This document shows positions 21,829 through 31,725 of a stretch of 64,000 bases of DNA, piece after piece. Made by a program: the position numbers and the translations under genes. The notes beneath the pieces were generated by a model. That model did no database searches. It was given only the letters and a program-made list of their open reading frames with translations, and was not told where the DNA came from. The stretch comes from Thermoanaerobaculales bacterium (GTDB lineage: Bacteria; Acidobacteriota; Thermoanaerobaculia; Thermoanaerobaculales; Sulfomarinibacteraceae), in NCBI GenBank assembly GCA_029287235.1, contig JARFRM010000224.1:41587-105586 (forward strand), read 5' to 3'. Every line of letters begins with the position of its first letter. Within the stretch, counting starts at the first letter, position 1.

Positions 21829-24800
21829 ATGCAGCGTGAAATCGTCGGAGTCGTTGTACTCACGCTGGTTGCAGGGTTTGCCGGCGCGGCGCCCCGGGTG
21901 CTGGGTCCCGACGATCGTCCCATCGACCGCGCCGCAGTGGTCGCCCATGCCGACGCTTTCTGGGTCCGAAACGGCGCCAGTCTGCCGGTGCTGTTGACGC
22001 CCGATGCCGACGATCAGCTTCGCCTCCCCGACCTTCCAGTGGCCCGGCTGCTGGTCCTCGATGCGACCACCGGACGACCGGTGCCCACAGGCCGCCTCAG
22101 ATGGCCGGGCGCCGAGATCCCCGACAGCGTTTCGATGGTCAGCTGGAGGGCCAACGGCGGCCGGCTCGATCTCGGCTGTCTCGGCGGCGAAAAGGTGGAG
22201 TTCTCCGCCGATGGCTACCGGCCCCTGACCGTCACCCTGGAACCACAGAGTCGACGCACGACGATCCTCCTCGAACCGCACGGCGATCTCGAAGTCTTGG
22301 TGCACCCCCCCCTGGCCGGCCGGTTGTGGATCGCCGCACGGGACGAGATCTCGACTCTTTCTCCATTCTATTCGGCCGCGACGCAGCATGCGATCGGCGA
22401 CGACGGTTCCATCGTGGTGCGCGACCTGGACGCGAAAACCGCCTACGACGGGGTACTGGTCGTTCCCGGAAGGACGCCGGTTGTCGGCCACATCATGGGA
22501 CTGCCGAAGCGCCTCCAGCTCAGGCTCGATCCGGGTCATGCCATCACCGGTCGAGTGCTCGATCGCAGGGGCGCTCCGCTGGTCCGCGCTCGAGTCGAGG
22601 CCGTCGGCACCCTCGAAGACCTGGGCGGATTCCGCTACCGTCAACTCGGTTCGACCGATGCCGAGGGTCGATACACCGTCACCGGTCTCCTGGCCGGTGA
22701 GATCACGGTCAAGGCCTGTGCGCAGCGCCACGCCTGCGCCGAGACCACCATCGCGGTTGAAGACGGCAGCGTCCCGCGCGCCGATTTCAAGCTGGCGCCC
22801 GGTCATGATCTTCGGCTCGTGATCCAGAACGAGTACGGGAGGCCTGCTGCGGGCGCGATCGTGATCGACACGGCGGCCTACCGCAAGTACGAGACCGATG
22901 ACGAGGGTGTGCTCGTCTTCGAGGGAGTCGAGCCCGGCGACGAGCTCGAGCTCGAGATCTTCGGCGCCGGTCTCCGCCCGTGGCAGGGCCGCATCGACAC
23001 AGATCAGCGCGAGGTCGTGCTGGCCATCGCCGCCGGCGGCGTCCTCGAGTGGCCCATTCTCACCGACCGGGAGCTGGCGCAGGAGGACGTGGTCGCCACC
23101 TGGTCCAGACTCAACGGTCAGGGGCGAGAAGTCGCGGACGGTTTCGCCCACTGGGATGTCGAGGCGCGGGTCGTCCGTGCCGACGGGCTTGACGCCGGCA
23201 GCCACCGCCTCGAAGTCCGTCTACCCGGCGCCACCACCCTTCACAGCGAGCTGGCCGAGGTCGGCCTCGGCGAAGAGATCCAGTTGCCTGCAACGGTGCC
23301 CGAGAGGGGTTTGGCCATCGCCGGTCGAGTGCTCGACGGCACGACGATCCTTCCCGTTGCCGGGGCGCGGGTGAGCTGCGCACCGGGCTCGCCCCACCAA
23401 TTCAGAAAACCACAGCACCTCGAGCGCCTGCAGACAACCATCACCGACGCCGACGGGATCTTCCTGCTCGAAGGGCTCGACCCGGGCAGCTGCCGAGCGG
23501 TCGTCCGCGCACCGGGATTCGCGAGCTGGCGCCGCGACGGTGTCGAACCCGACGAGGCTGGGGTCGATCTGGGCGACATCGAGCTCGACCACGGAATGAC
23601 CGTGGTCGGCCGGGTCCTCGACCGGTCGAACCGGCCGCAGGCGGGGATCTCGGTGGAGATCACCGAGGATGCCGCCTACGCCTACTTTGCCGAGACAACC
23701 GTTCGGACCGACCACGACGGCTGGTTTCGATTCGAGAACCTGCCCGTCGGCAGCTGGGAACTCCGCGCCAGCCGCGGCGACCAGACCGCCCGCACCACGA
23801 TCACAGGTCGGCGGGATGAAACCTCCTCCGTTGAGCTTCGGCTGGGCGGGCTCCGCCTCGAAGGCGAGGTCTGGATCGGCGATCGCCCGGCGTCGGGCGG
23901 ACATCTGGTCCTCGCCACCGGTGGCGCCCGGGGCGACGGGGTGGTGGTCATGGTGCAGTCCGACGTCGAGCAACGTCGCTTCTTCGGGATCGACCGGTCA
24001 CCCGTCTCCATCGCGGTCGCCGGCGACGGGCGATTCGCCAGTGACGGGATCTCCCCCGGGGTCTACACGGCTTCCTACACCCCACCCGGCGCTGGTGGCG
24101 CTCCCGTCAGCCGGGAGTTGGTGATTCCACAGACCGAGCTTCACCGCTGCCTGATCCGGTTCTCGGACGCCGGGCTCGAAGGCATCGTGATCGACCCCGA
24201 CGGGCTCCCGGTGGCCGGAGCGGCAATCGTCGTCCAAACACGCGACGGTCGCGCGGTGGCCAACGGATTCAGCGATGGTGAGGGTGCCTTTGCCTTCATC
24301 GGGTTGGACGCCGGGGCCGTTCGTGTCGGGGCGATCCACAGCGGGTTCGGAGACGCCAGCCCCTTGGATGTTGAGCTTCGGGCCGGCGATCGTGTCGGAC
24401 CGGTCACCCTCGAGCTGCGAGCCCCCGACGGCGCAGAGGTCAAGCTGCAGGTCCGATCGGCTGCGGGATCATTGTCCGGCGCGCCGGTCTATCTGGTCGG
24501 CGCCGAGACCATGACCAACTTCACCGATGGCCAGGGAATCGCCGGTTTCACGGGCGTCGAACCCGGCCGTTACCGGCCGTGCGCAGCGGCCTATGGCGGT
24601 GCGGCCGGATGCGGGCCCGAAATCGCGCTCGGCGACGGCGATCAACGAGAGCTGGTCCTCGATCTCGGTAGGGGCGGCCACGTCGATGTTCTGGTCGGAC
24701 CCATGGAACGGCCACCGGCGCTGCGGGTCCTGACCGCCGATGGCATTGATCTGACGAGTATGCTGATGATGGTCAGTCCACCCATCCCGGGTCCCGAAGG

Positions 24801-24921
24801 CGTGCAGCTCGGCCCCCTCAAGACCGATGACTATCGGATCACCGTGGCCATGTCCGAAGGCCCCCGGCAGGGGACCATCGGCGCCATCGAGGGGGAGACG
24901 ACGATCCTCGATCTGCGGTAG
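21829..24921 (+). CDS. Carboxypeptidase-regulatory-like (Cna-B-like fold) multi-repeat protein
   Basis: 1030 aa with repeated GRVLDRRGAPLVRARV, GRVLDGTTILPVAGARV, GRVLDRSNRPQAGISVEI and DADGIFLLEGLDPG-type motifs. Confidence 0.75.
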   Translation: MQREIVGVVVLTLVAGFAGAAPRVLGPDDRPIDRAAVVAHADAFWVRNGASLPVLLTPDADDQLRLPDLPVARLLVLDATTGRPVPTGRLRWPGAEIPDSVSMVSWRANGGRLDLGCLGGEKVEFSADGYRPLTVTLEPQSRRTTILLEPHGDLEVLVHPPLAGRLWIAARDEISTLSPFYSAATQHAIGDDGSIVVRDLDAKTAYDGVLVVPGRTPVVGHIMGLPKRLQLRLDPGHAITGRVLDRRGAPLVRARVEAVGTLEDLGGFRYRQLGSTDAEGRYTVTGLLAGEITVKACAQRHACAETTIAVEDGSVPRADFKLAPGHDLRLVIQNEYGRPAAGAIVIDTAAYRKYETDDEGVLVFEGVEPGDELELEIFGAGLRPWQGRIDTDQREVVLAIAAGGVLEWPILTDRELAQEDVVATWSRLNGQGREVADGFAHWDVEARVVRADGLDAGSHRLEVRLPGATTLHSELAEVGLGEEIQLPATVPERGLAIAGRVLDGTTILPVAGARVSCAPGSPHQFRKPQHLERLQTTITDADGIFLLEGLDPGSCRAVVRAPGFASWRRDGVEPDEAGVDLGDIELDHGMTVVGRVLDRSNRPQAGISVEITEDAAYAYFAETTVRTDHDGWFRFENLPVGSWELRASRGDQTARTTITGRRDETSSVELRLGGLRLEGEVWIGDRPASGGHLVLATGGARGDGVVVMVQSDVEQRRFFGIDRSPVSIAVAGDGRFASDGISPGVYTASYTPPGAGGAPVSRELVIPQTELHRCLIRFSDAGLEGIVIDPDGLPVAGAAIVVQTRDGRAVANGFSDGEGAFAFIGLDAGAVRVGAIHSGFGDASPLDVELRAGDRVGPVTLELRAPDGAEVKLQVRSAAGSLSGAPVYLVGAETMTNFTDGQGIAGFTGVEPGRYRPCAAAYGGAAGCGPEIALGDGDQRELVLDLGRGGHVDVLVGPMERPPALRVLTADGIDLTSMLMMVSPPIPGPEGVQLGPLKTDDYRITVAMSEGPRQGTIGAIEGETTILDLR

Positions 24922-25094
24922 CTCCGGTCGCTGTTTTTTGCGTCGAAACCACAAGAACACCACAGGATTGAACCGAGAAGACGCGAGGAACGCAAAGACC
25001 TCGCTTCTTCAACGCAGAGACATCGCAATTGAGAGTTGGCGGTGCAGAACGTCGAGGATCCCTGACTTTATCGGAGGTCCGAAGTATCCACCGC

Positions 25095-27494
25095 CTACCT
25101 CCGGCGTCCTCCTCCGCCACGTGATCGGGCAGCGCCACCGCTGCTGCGGTTCATCTGCTGCGATCGTTGGCTGCCGCGTTGGCGGGCATTGTAATCCCGG
25201 CTCATGGAGCTGCCGCTGGAGTAGGACGGCTGGGTTGTCGGCCTGCTCGACCCGCCCGTCGACGGTCTGGTTGACGGCTGAACTCGGGAACCCGAGGAGA
25301 GATTTCCACCCGAGAGCTCCGGGGTACCCCCTGAAGGTCGGGTCGACGGTTGGGTCCCGGTTGACGGTCTCGTCTGACCGCCACCCGTGGTCGGCCGGTT
25401 GATCTCACCCGTTGATGGACGGGTCGCCGGCTGGGTTCCCGCCGACGGACGGCTCCGATCGCCGGCCGAAGGCACGCCATCGGTCTTGGACCAACCGCCC
25501 CGGTCACGCCGGTCCCAGCTGCCGTCGTTGTTGCGGCGGAAGACGTCACCGTTGCGATCGGTGTAGACGTTGTTGGCTCGGTTGTTTGAGACCTTGGGCT
25601 GTTGGCTGGGTCGAGCCCGGTCCCGGGTCTGGGCAACCCGCCTGCTGTTGTCTGGACGGGCATAGATATTGTTCCTGGTTGATGGCCGGGAATAATGCGA
25701 GGGACGGTTGCCGTGACGGTAGCCCGCCCGATACCCGGCGCGATAACCCGCGCGAAAACCTGCGCGGTGGTATGGATAGGGCCGGTACCTTCCCGGCCCC
25801 CACCAACCACCCCAACGACCATAGCGTCCCCACCCACCAAAACCGATGGTGAAACGGAAGGGCCCGTTGGAGTAGCTCAGACCAAAGCTCCAGCCGTACC
25901 ACGGGTTCCAGCGGACGTGAAACCCCCAGGTGGCGGGACGAGGATAGTAGTAGTGGCCCCACCACGGACGGTACCACCAGCCTGTGCCGTAGACCACACA
26001 GCCGTGCGAAACATAGCTGCCGGTGTAACCGGGTGTGTAGCCGACATAGACCACCTCGGGGGTGGACTCGTAGATGTGGACGTGGGTGACGTTGTAGACC
26101 GGGCTCGAGGGTGGAATGGTGGAGATCTCGGCGGGAATCTCGGCGGCGACGGTCCACGGACCCTTCGGTGAAGGGGCGGAGTACCAGATGGCCTGATCGC
26201 AGGCCCAGTATTTGCCGTTGGCCAAAATCACCGATGATGCGGTGTTCACGGCGTAGGACATCTCGGTGTCCTCGATGGCCTCGAACTTGGGCTCGCCATC
26301 GTACTCGACGGCAAAGGAGGTGTCGGATCGGTCGACCGCCGCGGTCTGGGGGATCGACTGTTCGAGCACCGCTTCGCGGGCCTCGTCGGTGCCGGCCACA
26401 TGGGCCCTCAGATAGCCGATATCGGAGTCCTCCGGGATCTCGCCGAATGTCTCGGTGAGCTCGTTGTTGGGCACGTGCTCCCACGGGCCATTCTCGAGAT
26501 CCTTGGACCGGTACCAGCGGCCCGAGAGCAGGACATAGTAGTTCTGGCTGGAGACCTCGAAAACCACGTCCGAGTCGGTGTTGCCGACATAGAGGATCTC
26601 GTTGCCCTGCAACGGCGCCATCTCGATGTTGCCGTCGATGAAGATGAGCTCGGCGGGCTCGGTGGAAACGATGATCTCGGGAACCCGTGAGTCGATGTCG
26701 TCGACGGAGACATCCTCGAGCTCCTCCGAGCGTTCCTGCTCCATCTCCTGTCGCTGTTTTTCCAGTTCGGTGTCGATCTTCTTGACGTCTCCCGGGAGCG
26801 ACGTGGTGATCTTCCATGGACCCAGAATGTCACGGGCCGTGTACCAGCTCCGGTCGGAGGCGAGGAAGAAGTCGTAGTCGTTCTTGACGATCACATACGG
26901 AGAGTTGGCCACTCGCTGGAGATCGGAACCTTCGATGTCCTGGTAATCGGGCTGACCGTCGATGAGAATGAGGACCGCCGGTTCATAGCTGATGATGATC
27001 TTCGGCGGGTCGTGTTTGAGCCCCGCTGTGGACTGCTCCTCGTGCTCGGCCAGATCGAGTGAGGGAAGGATCTGGTCGAGTGGGATCTCGAGATTCCAGG
27101 TCGGGATCTCCCGCTCGAGGATCTCGGCGAGTCTCTGCTGTTGCTCCTCGGTGGCCTCCGGGAATCGGACCGACGGCACCCGGATGTCGGTGAAGGTCAC
27201 CATCCGGGTTTCGCGATCGGTTTCATACCGGGAGGTCAGCCAGACCGCGCCGAAGACCGGCGCCGCATCGGCGGTGACCTTGATGGAGACCGCGGCGCGG
27301 CTTTCGACCTCGTTGCCTCCCCAGCTGTCGAGCTGGGGTTGGTACATGGTGATGATGGCGTCGCCGCTCGAGATCTCACGCGGCCACTCCCAGCCCTCCT
27401 CGTCCTGGGCCCCGATCGGCAACGACCACAGAACCACAACCGCAAGAATCCACACAGGCACAACATCGACAGTCCATTTCCCCGGTAGTGTCAT
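25095..27494 (-). CDS. Secreted protein with three tandem WY..GPW repeats and low-complexity Gly/Tyr/Arg then Pro/Ser/Thr tail
   Basis: Repeats around SWYTARDILGPWKI, RWYRSKDLENGPWEH, IWYSAPSPKGPWTV; GFRAGYRAGYRAGYRHGNR; RPSTG/RPTTG arrays. Confidence 0.6.
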   Translation of the reverse strand: MTLPGKWTVDVVPVWILAVVVLWSLPIGAQDEEGWEWPREISSGDAIITMYQPQLDSWGGNEVESRAAVSIKVTADAAPVFGAVWLTSRYETDRETRMVTFTDIRVPSVRFPEATEEQQQRLAEILEREIPTWNLEIPLDQILPSLDLAEHEEQSTAGLKHDPPKIIISYEPAVLILIDGQPDYQDIEGSDLQRVANSPYVIVKNDYDFFLASDRSWYTARDILGPWKITTSLPGDVKKIDTELEKQRQEMEQERSEELEDVSVDDIDSRVPEIIVSTEPAELIFIDGNIEMAPLQGNEILYVGNTDSDVVFEVSSQNYYVLLSGRWYRSKDLENGPWEHVPNNELTETFGEIPEDSDIGYLRAHVAGTDEAREAVLEQSIPQTAAVDRSDTSFAVEYDGEPKFEAIEDTEMSYAVNTASSVILANGKYWACDQAIWYSAPSPKGPWTVAAEIPAEISTIPPSSPVYNVTHVHIYESTPEVVYVGYTPGYTGSYVSHGCVVYGTGWWYRPWWGHYYYPRPATWGFHVRWNPWYGWSFGLSYSNGPFRFTIGFGGWGRYGRWGGWWGPGRYRPYPYHRAGFRAGYRAGYRAGYRHGNRPSHYSRPSTRNNIYARPDNSRRVAQTRDRARPSQQPKVSNNRANNVYTDRNGDVFRRNNDGSWDRRDRGGWSKTDGVPSAGDRSRPSAGTQPATRPSTGEINRPTTGGGQTRPSTGTQPSTRPSGGTPELSGGNLSSGSRVQPSTRPSTGGSSRPTTQPSYSSGSSMSRDYNARQRGSQRSQQMNRSSGGAARSRGGGGRRR

Positions 27495-27597
27495 CTCGGC
27501 TCCATTCGATGTACCGCAAGCCTACCATCTTCTTCGCCGCCGCGAGGTTCGGTGATGAGTTAGAATGGGCCGATTCCGAGATCTGGAGGATCCAACG

Positions 27598-28068
27598 ATG
27601 AAGAAGATCGTTCTCACAGCTGTTGTGGCCGTCATGGCGGTCGCCCTTTCCAACCCGGTGGCGGCACAGCAGGTGCGCGACCAGACCAAGCTCACCTACG
27701 ATGTGCTGACTTCCGAGTGGACCAATCTCATCGGCGGTGTGCTCGAGCTCACCGACGAAGAAGCGACAGCTTTCTGGCCGCTCTATGAGGAGTATGGAGA
27801 AAAGAAGGGAGAGCTCTGGAACCGGCGGATCGATGTTATCAAGATCTTCCTCGGCAGCTACAAGGACATGTCGCCTGAGATGTCGCGCATCCTCCTCGAT
27901 CAGAGCTTCAACATCGAAAAGCAGATGCTCGAGCTTGAGATGAAATACGCGGAGAAATTTGACGACGTGCTTCCGCCCAACAAGGTCACCCGCCTTTTCC
28001 AGGCCGAAAAAAAGCTCGAGACCACGATGCAGATGGAGATCGCAAAGGACGTTCCCCTCGCCAAATAG
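27598..28068 (+). CDS. Small periplasmic hypothetical protein
   Basis: Signal peptide MKKIVLTAVVAVMAVALSNPVAAQ; helical LTDEEATAFWPLYEEYGEKKGELWNRR; terminator downstream. Confidence 0.65.
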   Translation: MKKIVLTAVVAVMAVALSNPVAAQQVRDQTKLTYDVLTSEWTNLIGGVLELTDEEATAFWPLYEEYGEKKGELWNRRIDVIKIFLGSYKDMSPEMSRILLDQSFNIEKQMLELEMKYAEKFDDVLPPNKVTRLFQAEKKLETTMQMEIAKDVPLAK

Positions 28069-28121
28069 GTAACGTTACAGATCTCGCTGGAGATCCCGAT
28101 CCGCACTCATCGAACGCACAG

Positions 28122-28146
28122 AGGGCAGGGCCCGAGCCCTGCCCTT
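28122..28146. terminator. Rho-independent-type hairpin
   Basis: AGGGCAGGGC-CCGA-GCCCTGCCCT perfect 10-bp stem downstream of 27598..28068. Confidence 0.6.
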
Positions 28147-28186
28147 GTTCGTCGGGGTCATCGTCTCCGGCGGTTGTATTCGACCG

Positions 28187-28525
28187 CTAGGAAAATGAAG
28201 AGATGGCCATTTCCTCGTCGTCGAACATCTCGAAGACACCGACCAGCTGAGCCATGGTGATGAGCTTGCGCGCCTTCAAGTTGACGTGCAGCAGCTTGAC
28301 ATCGGCTTCCTTTTCGGATGCCGTCACCTTGCAGCGGATGAGCTCGCCGAGGCCGGATGAGTCGATGACCTTGACCTTGTCGAGGTTGACCACGAGCTTG
28401 CGTTGACCGACATCGAGTTCGTCGACGAACGCGCCCCTGAGAACCACGTCTCCCTTGCCGATAGTGAGCTTGCCTTCGAGATCCAAGATCACGACATCGT
28501 CGATCTCTCGCCTTGTTATTTCCAT
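28187..28525 (-). CDS. STAS-domain anti-sigma factor antagonist
   Basis: MEITRREIDDVVILDLEGKLTIGKGDVVLRGAF...VNLDKVKVIDSSGLGELIRC. Confidence 0.85.
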   Translation of the reverse strand: MEITRREIDDVVILDLEGKLTIGKGDVVLRGAFVDELDVGQRKLVVNLDKVKVIDSSGLGELIRCKVTASEKEADVKLLHVNLKARKLITMAQLVGVFEMFDDEEMAISSFS

Positions 28526-28615
28526 CTTTCACTCCCGAGGCTCGATCAGCGGGTCGGCCCGCGTCGAGCGTAGATTCGTCTGCATTATTGCACAGACAAC
28601 CTCACGTCGCCCGGT

Positions 28616-29608
28616 TCAGGACCCGACCTCGCCCGATTCATCGTCATCGGGGGAACCGGTCGTCGGCGCCGATGATCCATCGCCCTCGACCTCAGTCGAA
28701 TCGCCTGAAAGGCGCGCCGCAGCCCCGAGACCCACGGTCCGCAGGTGGAGATCCCGTTGGGGAAAGGGAATCTCGATCCCGTGTGCGGCCAGGGTGGTGT
28801 CGATCCCCACGCGGAGGTCGCTGGCGATTGCAACAAAATCGCCCCGAGTCCAAGCCCGGAGCTCGAAATCGAGCGAGCTGTCGCCGAAACCGGTGAAGAT
28901 GGTCGTGGGCTCGGGATCCTCCAAAACCTCGCTGTGGGCCCTCGCCACTCCGGTCAGCAGCTCGATGACCTTCTCGGCCGGGGTCCCGTAGGCCACCCCC
29001 ACCGGGATCTCCATCCGCCGTCGATCATCGCTCAAGGTCCAGTTGATGAGATTCTCCGAGATCAGGGTAGCGTTGGGGACGATGACCTCGGCGCCCTGCC
29101 AGGTGCCGACCACCGTCGCCCGGATGCCGATGTCCGTGACCCGACCGGAAACGTCCCCGATCTGGATCCTGTCACCGACGTTGATGGGCCGCCCGAAGAG
29201 CAGGATCAGACCGGAGACGAAATTGTTCACAGCATTCTGAAGACCGAAACCGATGCCCACGCCGAGGGCGCCGACGAGGATCGTCGCCCGGGAGAGATCG
29301 AGACCCGCCGCGCTGACGGCGATCACCACCCCAAGGGTCACGATGACATAGGTCGAGGTCTTGGAGATCGTCGCCGGAACTCCCTTGGGCAGATCGAGTC
29401 GCGGCAGAACGTCTTCGTCGAGGACAAAACTGGTGAACTGGGCAAGCTTGGTCGACAGCCAGATCACGACGATGAAGATCACCACGCTCGAGACCGAGAG
29501 GGAGAAGTCCCCGAGAGAGTACTCGGCAAGGATGACCTTCTCGAAGGAGGTCTTCACCCGGTCGAAGATTCCAAAGTGTTCGAGCGTGTATCCGGCCCAG
29601 GTCAACAC
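28616..29608 (-). CDS. MscS-family mechanosensitive ion channel (N-terminus unclear, possibly truncated)
   Basis: ILVGALGVGIGFGLQNAVNNFVSGLILLFGRPINVGDRIQIGDVSGRVTDIGIRATVV; ORF opens upstream after an in-frame TGA without a convincing start. Confidence 0.8.
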   Translation of the reverse strand: MLTWAGYTLEHFGIFDRVKTSFEKVILAEYSLGDFSLSVSSVVIFIVVIWLSTKLAQFTSFVLDEDVLPRLDLPKGVPATISKTSTYVIVTLGVVIAVSAAGLDLSRATILVGALGVGIGFGLQNAVNNFVSGLILLFGRPINVGDRIQIGDVSGRVTDIGIRATVVGTWQGAEVIVPNATLISENLINWTLSDDRRRMEIPVGVAYGTPAEKVIELLTGVARAHSEVLEDPEPTTIFTGFGDSSLDFELRAWTRGDFVAIASDLRVGIDTTLAAHGIEIPFPQRDLHLRTVGLGAAARLSGDSTEVEGDGSSAPTTGSPDDDESGEVGS

Positions 29609-30097
29609 GGCGATGATCTTGATGAGCTTGACCTTTTTCCTCGCCAGTAGGTTAACTCAAACGCGACGGCACCATCGATCGGCTCTTCGCCCACTGGATC
29701 TTCGGCGAGGGTGCGATAGACACCAAGCCAAGGTGGTGCGTCATCCGCGACGTCCTCTAGTGGGTGGAGTGACGCGGTGGCTTGGGGGCTTGAGGTCTCG
29801 AGTTCTTCGGGTCTCGAGCGTCGCAAGCCGATGTTGGGAAGGGGCGCCTTGCTGAAACTGACCCGCTTCGGACCCAAATATCGTCTAATGGGGCACTCGC
29901 GAGGCGCGCGATGAGAGATCCGGATTCAGAAGCGCGCTTCTGAACCTGGTTTCTTCAGCGGTGTACCCGTGCGTTGCCAGACACCATATTGTCGGACAAA
30001 AAGAGAGCCAGGCACGCGCCGCCGCACGCACTCGGATCGTGTCCGGAGGCGGAAGGCGCGCAGCAGGCTTTGCCGGCGGCGGTGGACCGTATTGCAC

Positions 30098-31426
30098 TCA
30101 TTCGGCCTTCGGCAGCGACCGGCTCAGAATGACGAACCCGAGAATCCCCGAGGTCAACGAGGCGAAAAGGATTCCGATCTTGGCGGCGGTGATGAGCGCC
30201 TCGTCGTTGAAGGCGAGATCGCTGACAAAGAGCGACATGGTGAAGCCGATTCCCGCGAGGCAACCGGCGCCCGCAACCTGGCCCCAGGTCACTCCCTCCG
30301 GCAACCGCCCTTTGCCGCTGCGAACCACCAACCAGCTCATGAGGGTGATCCCAAGGGGCTTGCCCAACACCAGCCCGGCGATGATTCCCAGCGCAAGTGG
30401 ACTCGCCAGAACCACCGTCAGGTTGCCACCGAGCGCCACCCCGGCGTTAGCCAACGCGAAGAGCGGCAGAATGATCCAGACTTGGACCGGATGGAGCGCG
30501 TGCTCAAGCATGAGCCCCGCGGGAAGCGCGTCGCCCGCGCCGGTGTGGACGAACTCGAGGGCGTAAAGCTGCTCACGGTCGGTCACGACGCAGCTCGAGG
30601 ACTCCTGCCGCAGCTTGAGTTTCTCGAGCACCTCCTCGGCATCCGAAACAAATCGTTTCGGGTTGGCCCTCGGCCGCACCGGGATCACCATGGCGAGGAG
30701 GATCCCGGCGATGGTGGCGTGCACACCCGAGGCGAAGACCGCGAGCCATACCGCGACCATTAGGATCAAGACGATGCCCCGGCGCTTGACCCGCAACCGG
30801 ACGACGGGGTAGAGAACGACCAGGAAGACCGCCGCAACGGCGAATGCGGCGATGTTGATCTGCTCGGTGTAGTAGAGCGCGATCACCGCCACCGCGCCCA
30901 GATCATCGGCAATGGCCAGGGCCGTGAGGAAGACCTTGAGCCCGAGGGGAACCCGTTTGCCGAAGATCGCCAAGACACCGAGGGCAAAGGCGATGTCGGT
31001 GGCCATTGGAATGCCCCAGCCACGTGCGGCCTCACCACCATAGTTGAGGAAAACAAAGAACAGGGCCGGCACCACCATGCCGCCAAGGGCGGCCGCCACC
31101 GGAAGGCTTGCCTTGTCAAAGGAGGAGAGCTCGCCCACCACCAGCTCGCGTTTGACCTCGAGCCCGACGACAAAGAAGAAGATCACCATCAGACCGTCGT
31201 TGATCCAGTGGTGGAGCGAGAGCTTGAAGACCGAATCTCCCCAGCCGACCCCGATGTAGGTGTGGAGCAAATCGTTGTAGGTCCCGGCCCACGGCGAGTT
31301 GGCCCAGATCAGAGCGGTGATCGTGCACGCCAGCAACAGAATGCTGCCCGTAACCTCGGAGTGAACGAACCACTCAAAGTAACCCACGAACGAGTTCCTG
31401 TTCGATCTGACTGACGAGCTTGCCAT
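30098..31426 (-). CDS. nhaA: Na+/H+ antiporter NhaA
   Basis: IPMATDIAFALGVLAIFGKRVPLGLKVFLTALAIADDLGAVAVIALYYT; MVIFFFVVGLEVKRELVVGEL. Confidence 0.93.
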   Translation of the reverse strand: MASSSVRSNRNSFVGYFEWFVHSEVTGSILLLACTITALIWANSPWAGTYNDLLHTYIGVGWGDSVFKLSLHHWINDGLMVIFFFVVGLEVKRELVVGELSSFDKASLPVAAALGGMVVPALFFVFLNYGGEAARGWGIPMATDIAFALGVLAIFGKRVPLGLKVFLTALAIADDLGAVAVIALYYTEQINIAAFAVAAVFLVVLYPVVRLRVKRRGIVLILMVAVWLAVFASGVHATIAGILLAMVIPVRPRANPKRFVSDAEEVLEKLKLRQESSSCVVTDREQLYALEFVHTGAGDALPAGLMLEHALHPVQVWIILPLFALANAGVALGGNLTVVLASPLALGIIAGLVLGKPLGITLMSWLVVRSGKGRLPEGVTWGQVAGAGCLAGIGFTMSLFVSDLAFNDEALITAAKIGILFASLTSGILGFVILSRSLPKAE

Positions 31427-31725
31427 CTTTCCTCCGCTCGGGCTGTTTCGATGAATGATACGCCATCTAGGATCACCTCTCCCGCTTTGTGCTTGGTGTC
31501 TCCGTGGTTGCGACGTTTTGATGGAATCTGCGTGATCTGCGGGCAATATGCGATGGTGCGATGGGTCAATCCTGAGATGGCCATCGCGATGTTCTTGGCG
31601 ACCTTTGCGCCTTTGCGGTGAAACTGCGATGAGTGGATCTGTCGCTCAAATGGCCACGCATAAGAGCCGCAGTTTTGTTAGTCTGATTTTCCGCGGAGCC
31701 GGAATTCCGCCACGGAGGAAGCCAC

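Noticed and set aside
21601-23205. 534-aa - strand ORF opposite the carboxypeptidase-regulatory-like gene
   Set aside because: Shadow ORF; the + strand reading has repeated domain structure, the - strand does not.
29602-29877. 91-aa - strand ORF as the missing N-terminus of the MscS protein
   Set aside because: Sequence is hydrophilic with no TM segments and is in another frame; cannot be supported as MscS N-terminus.
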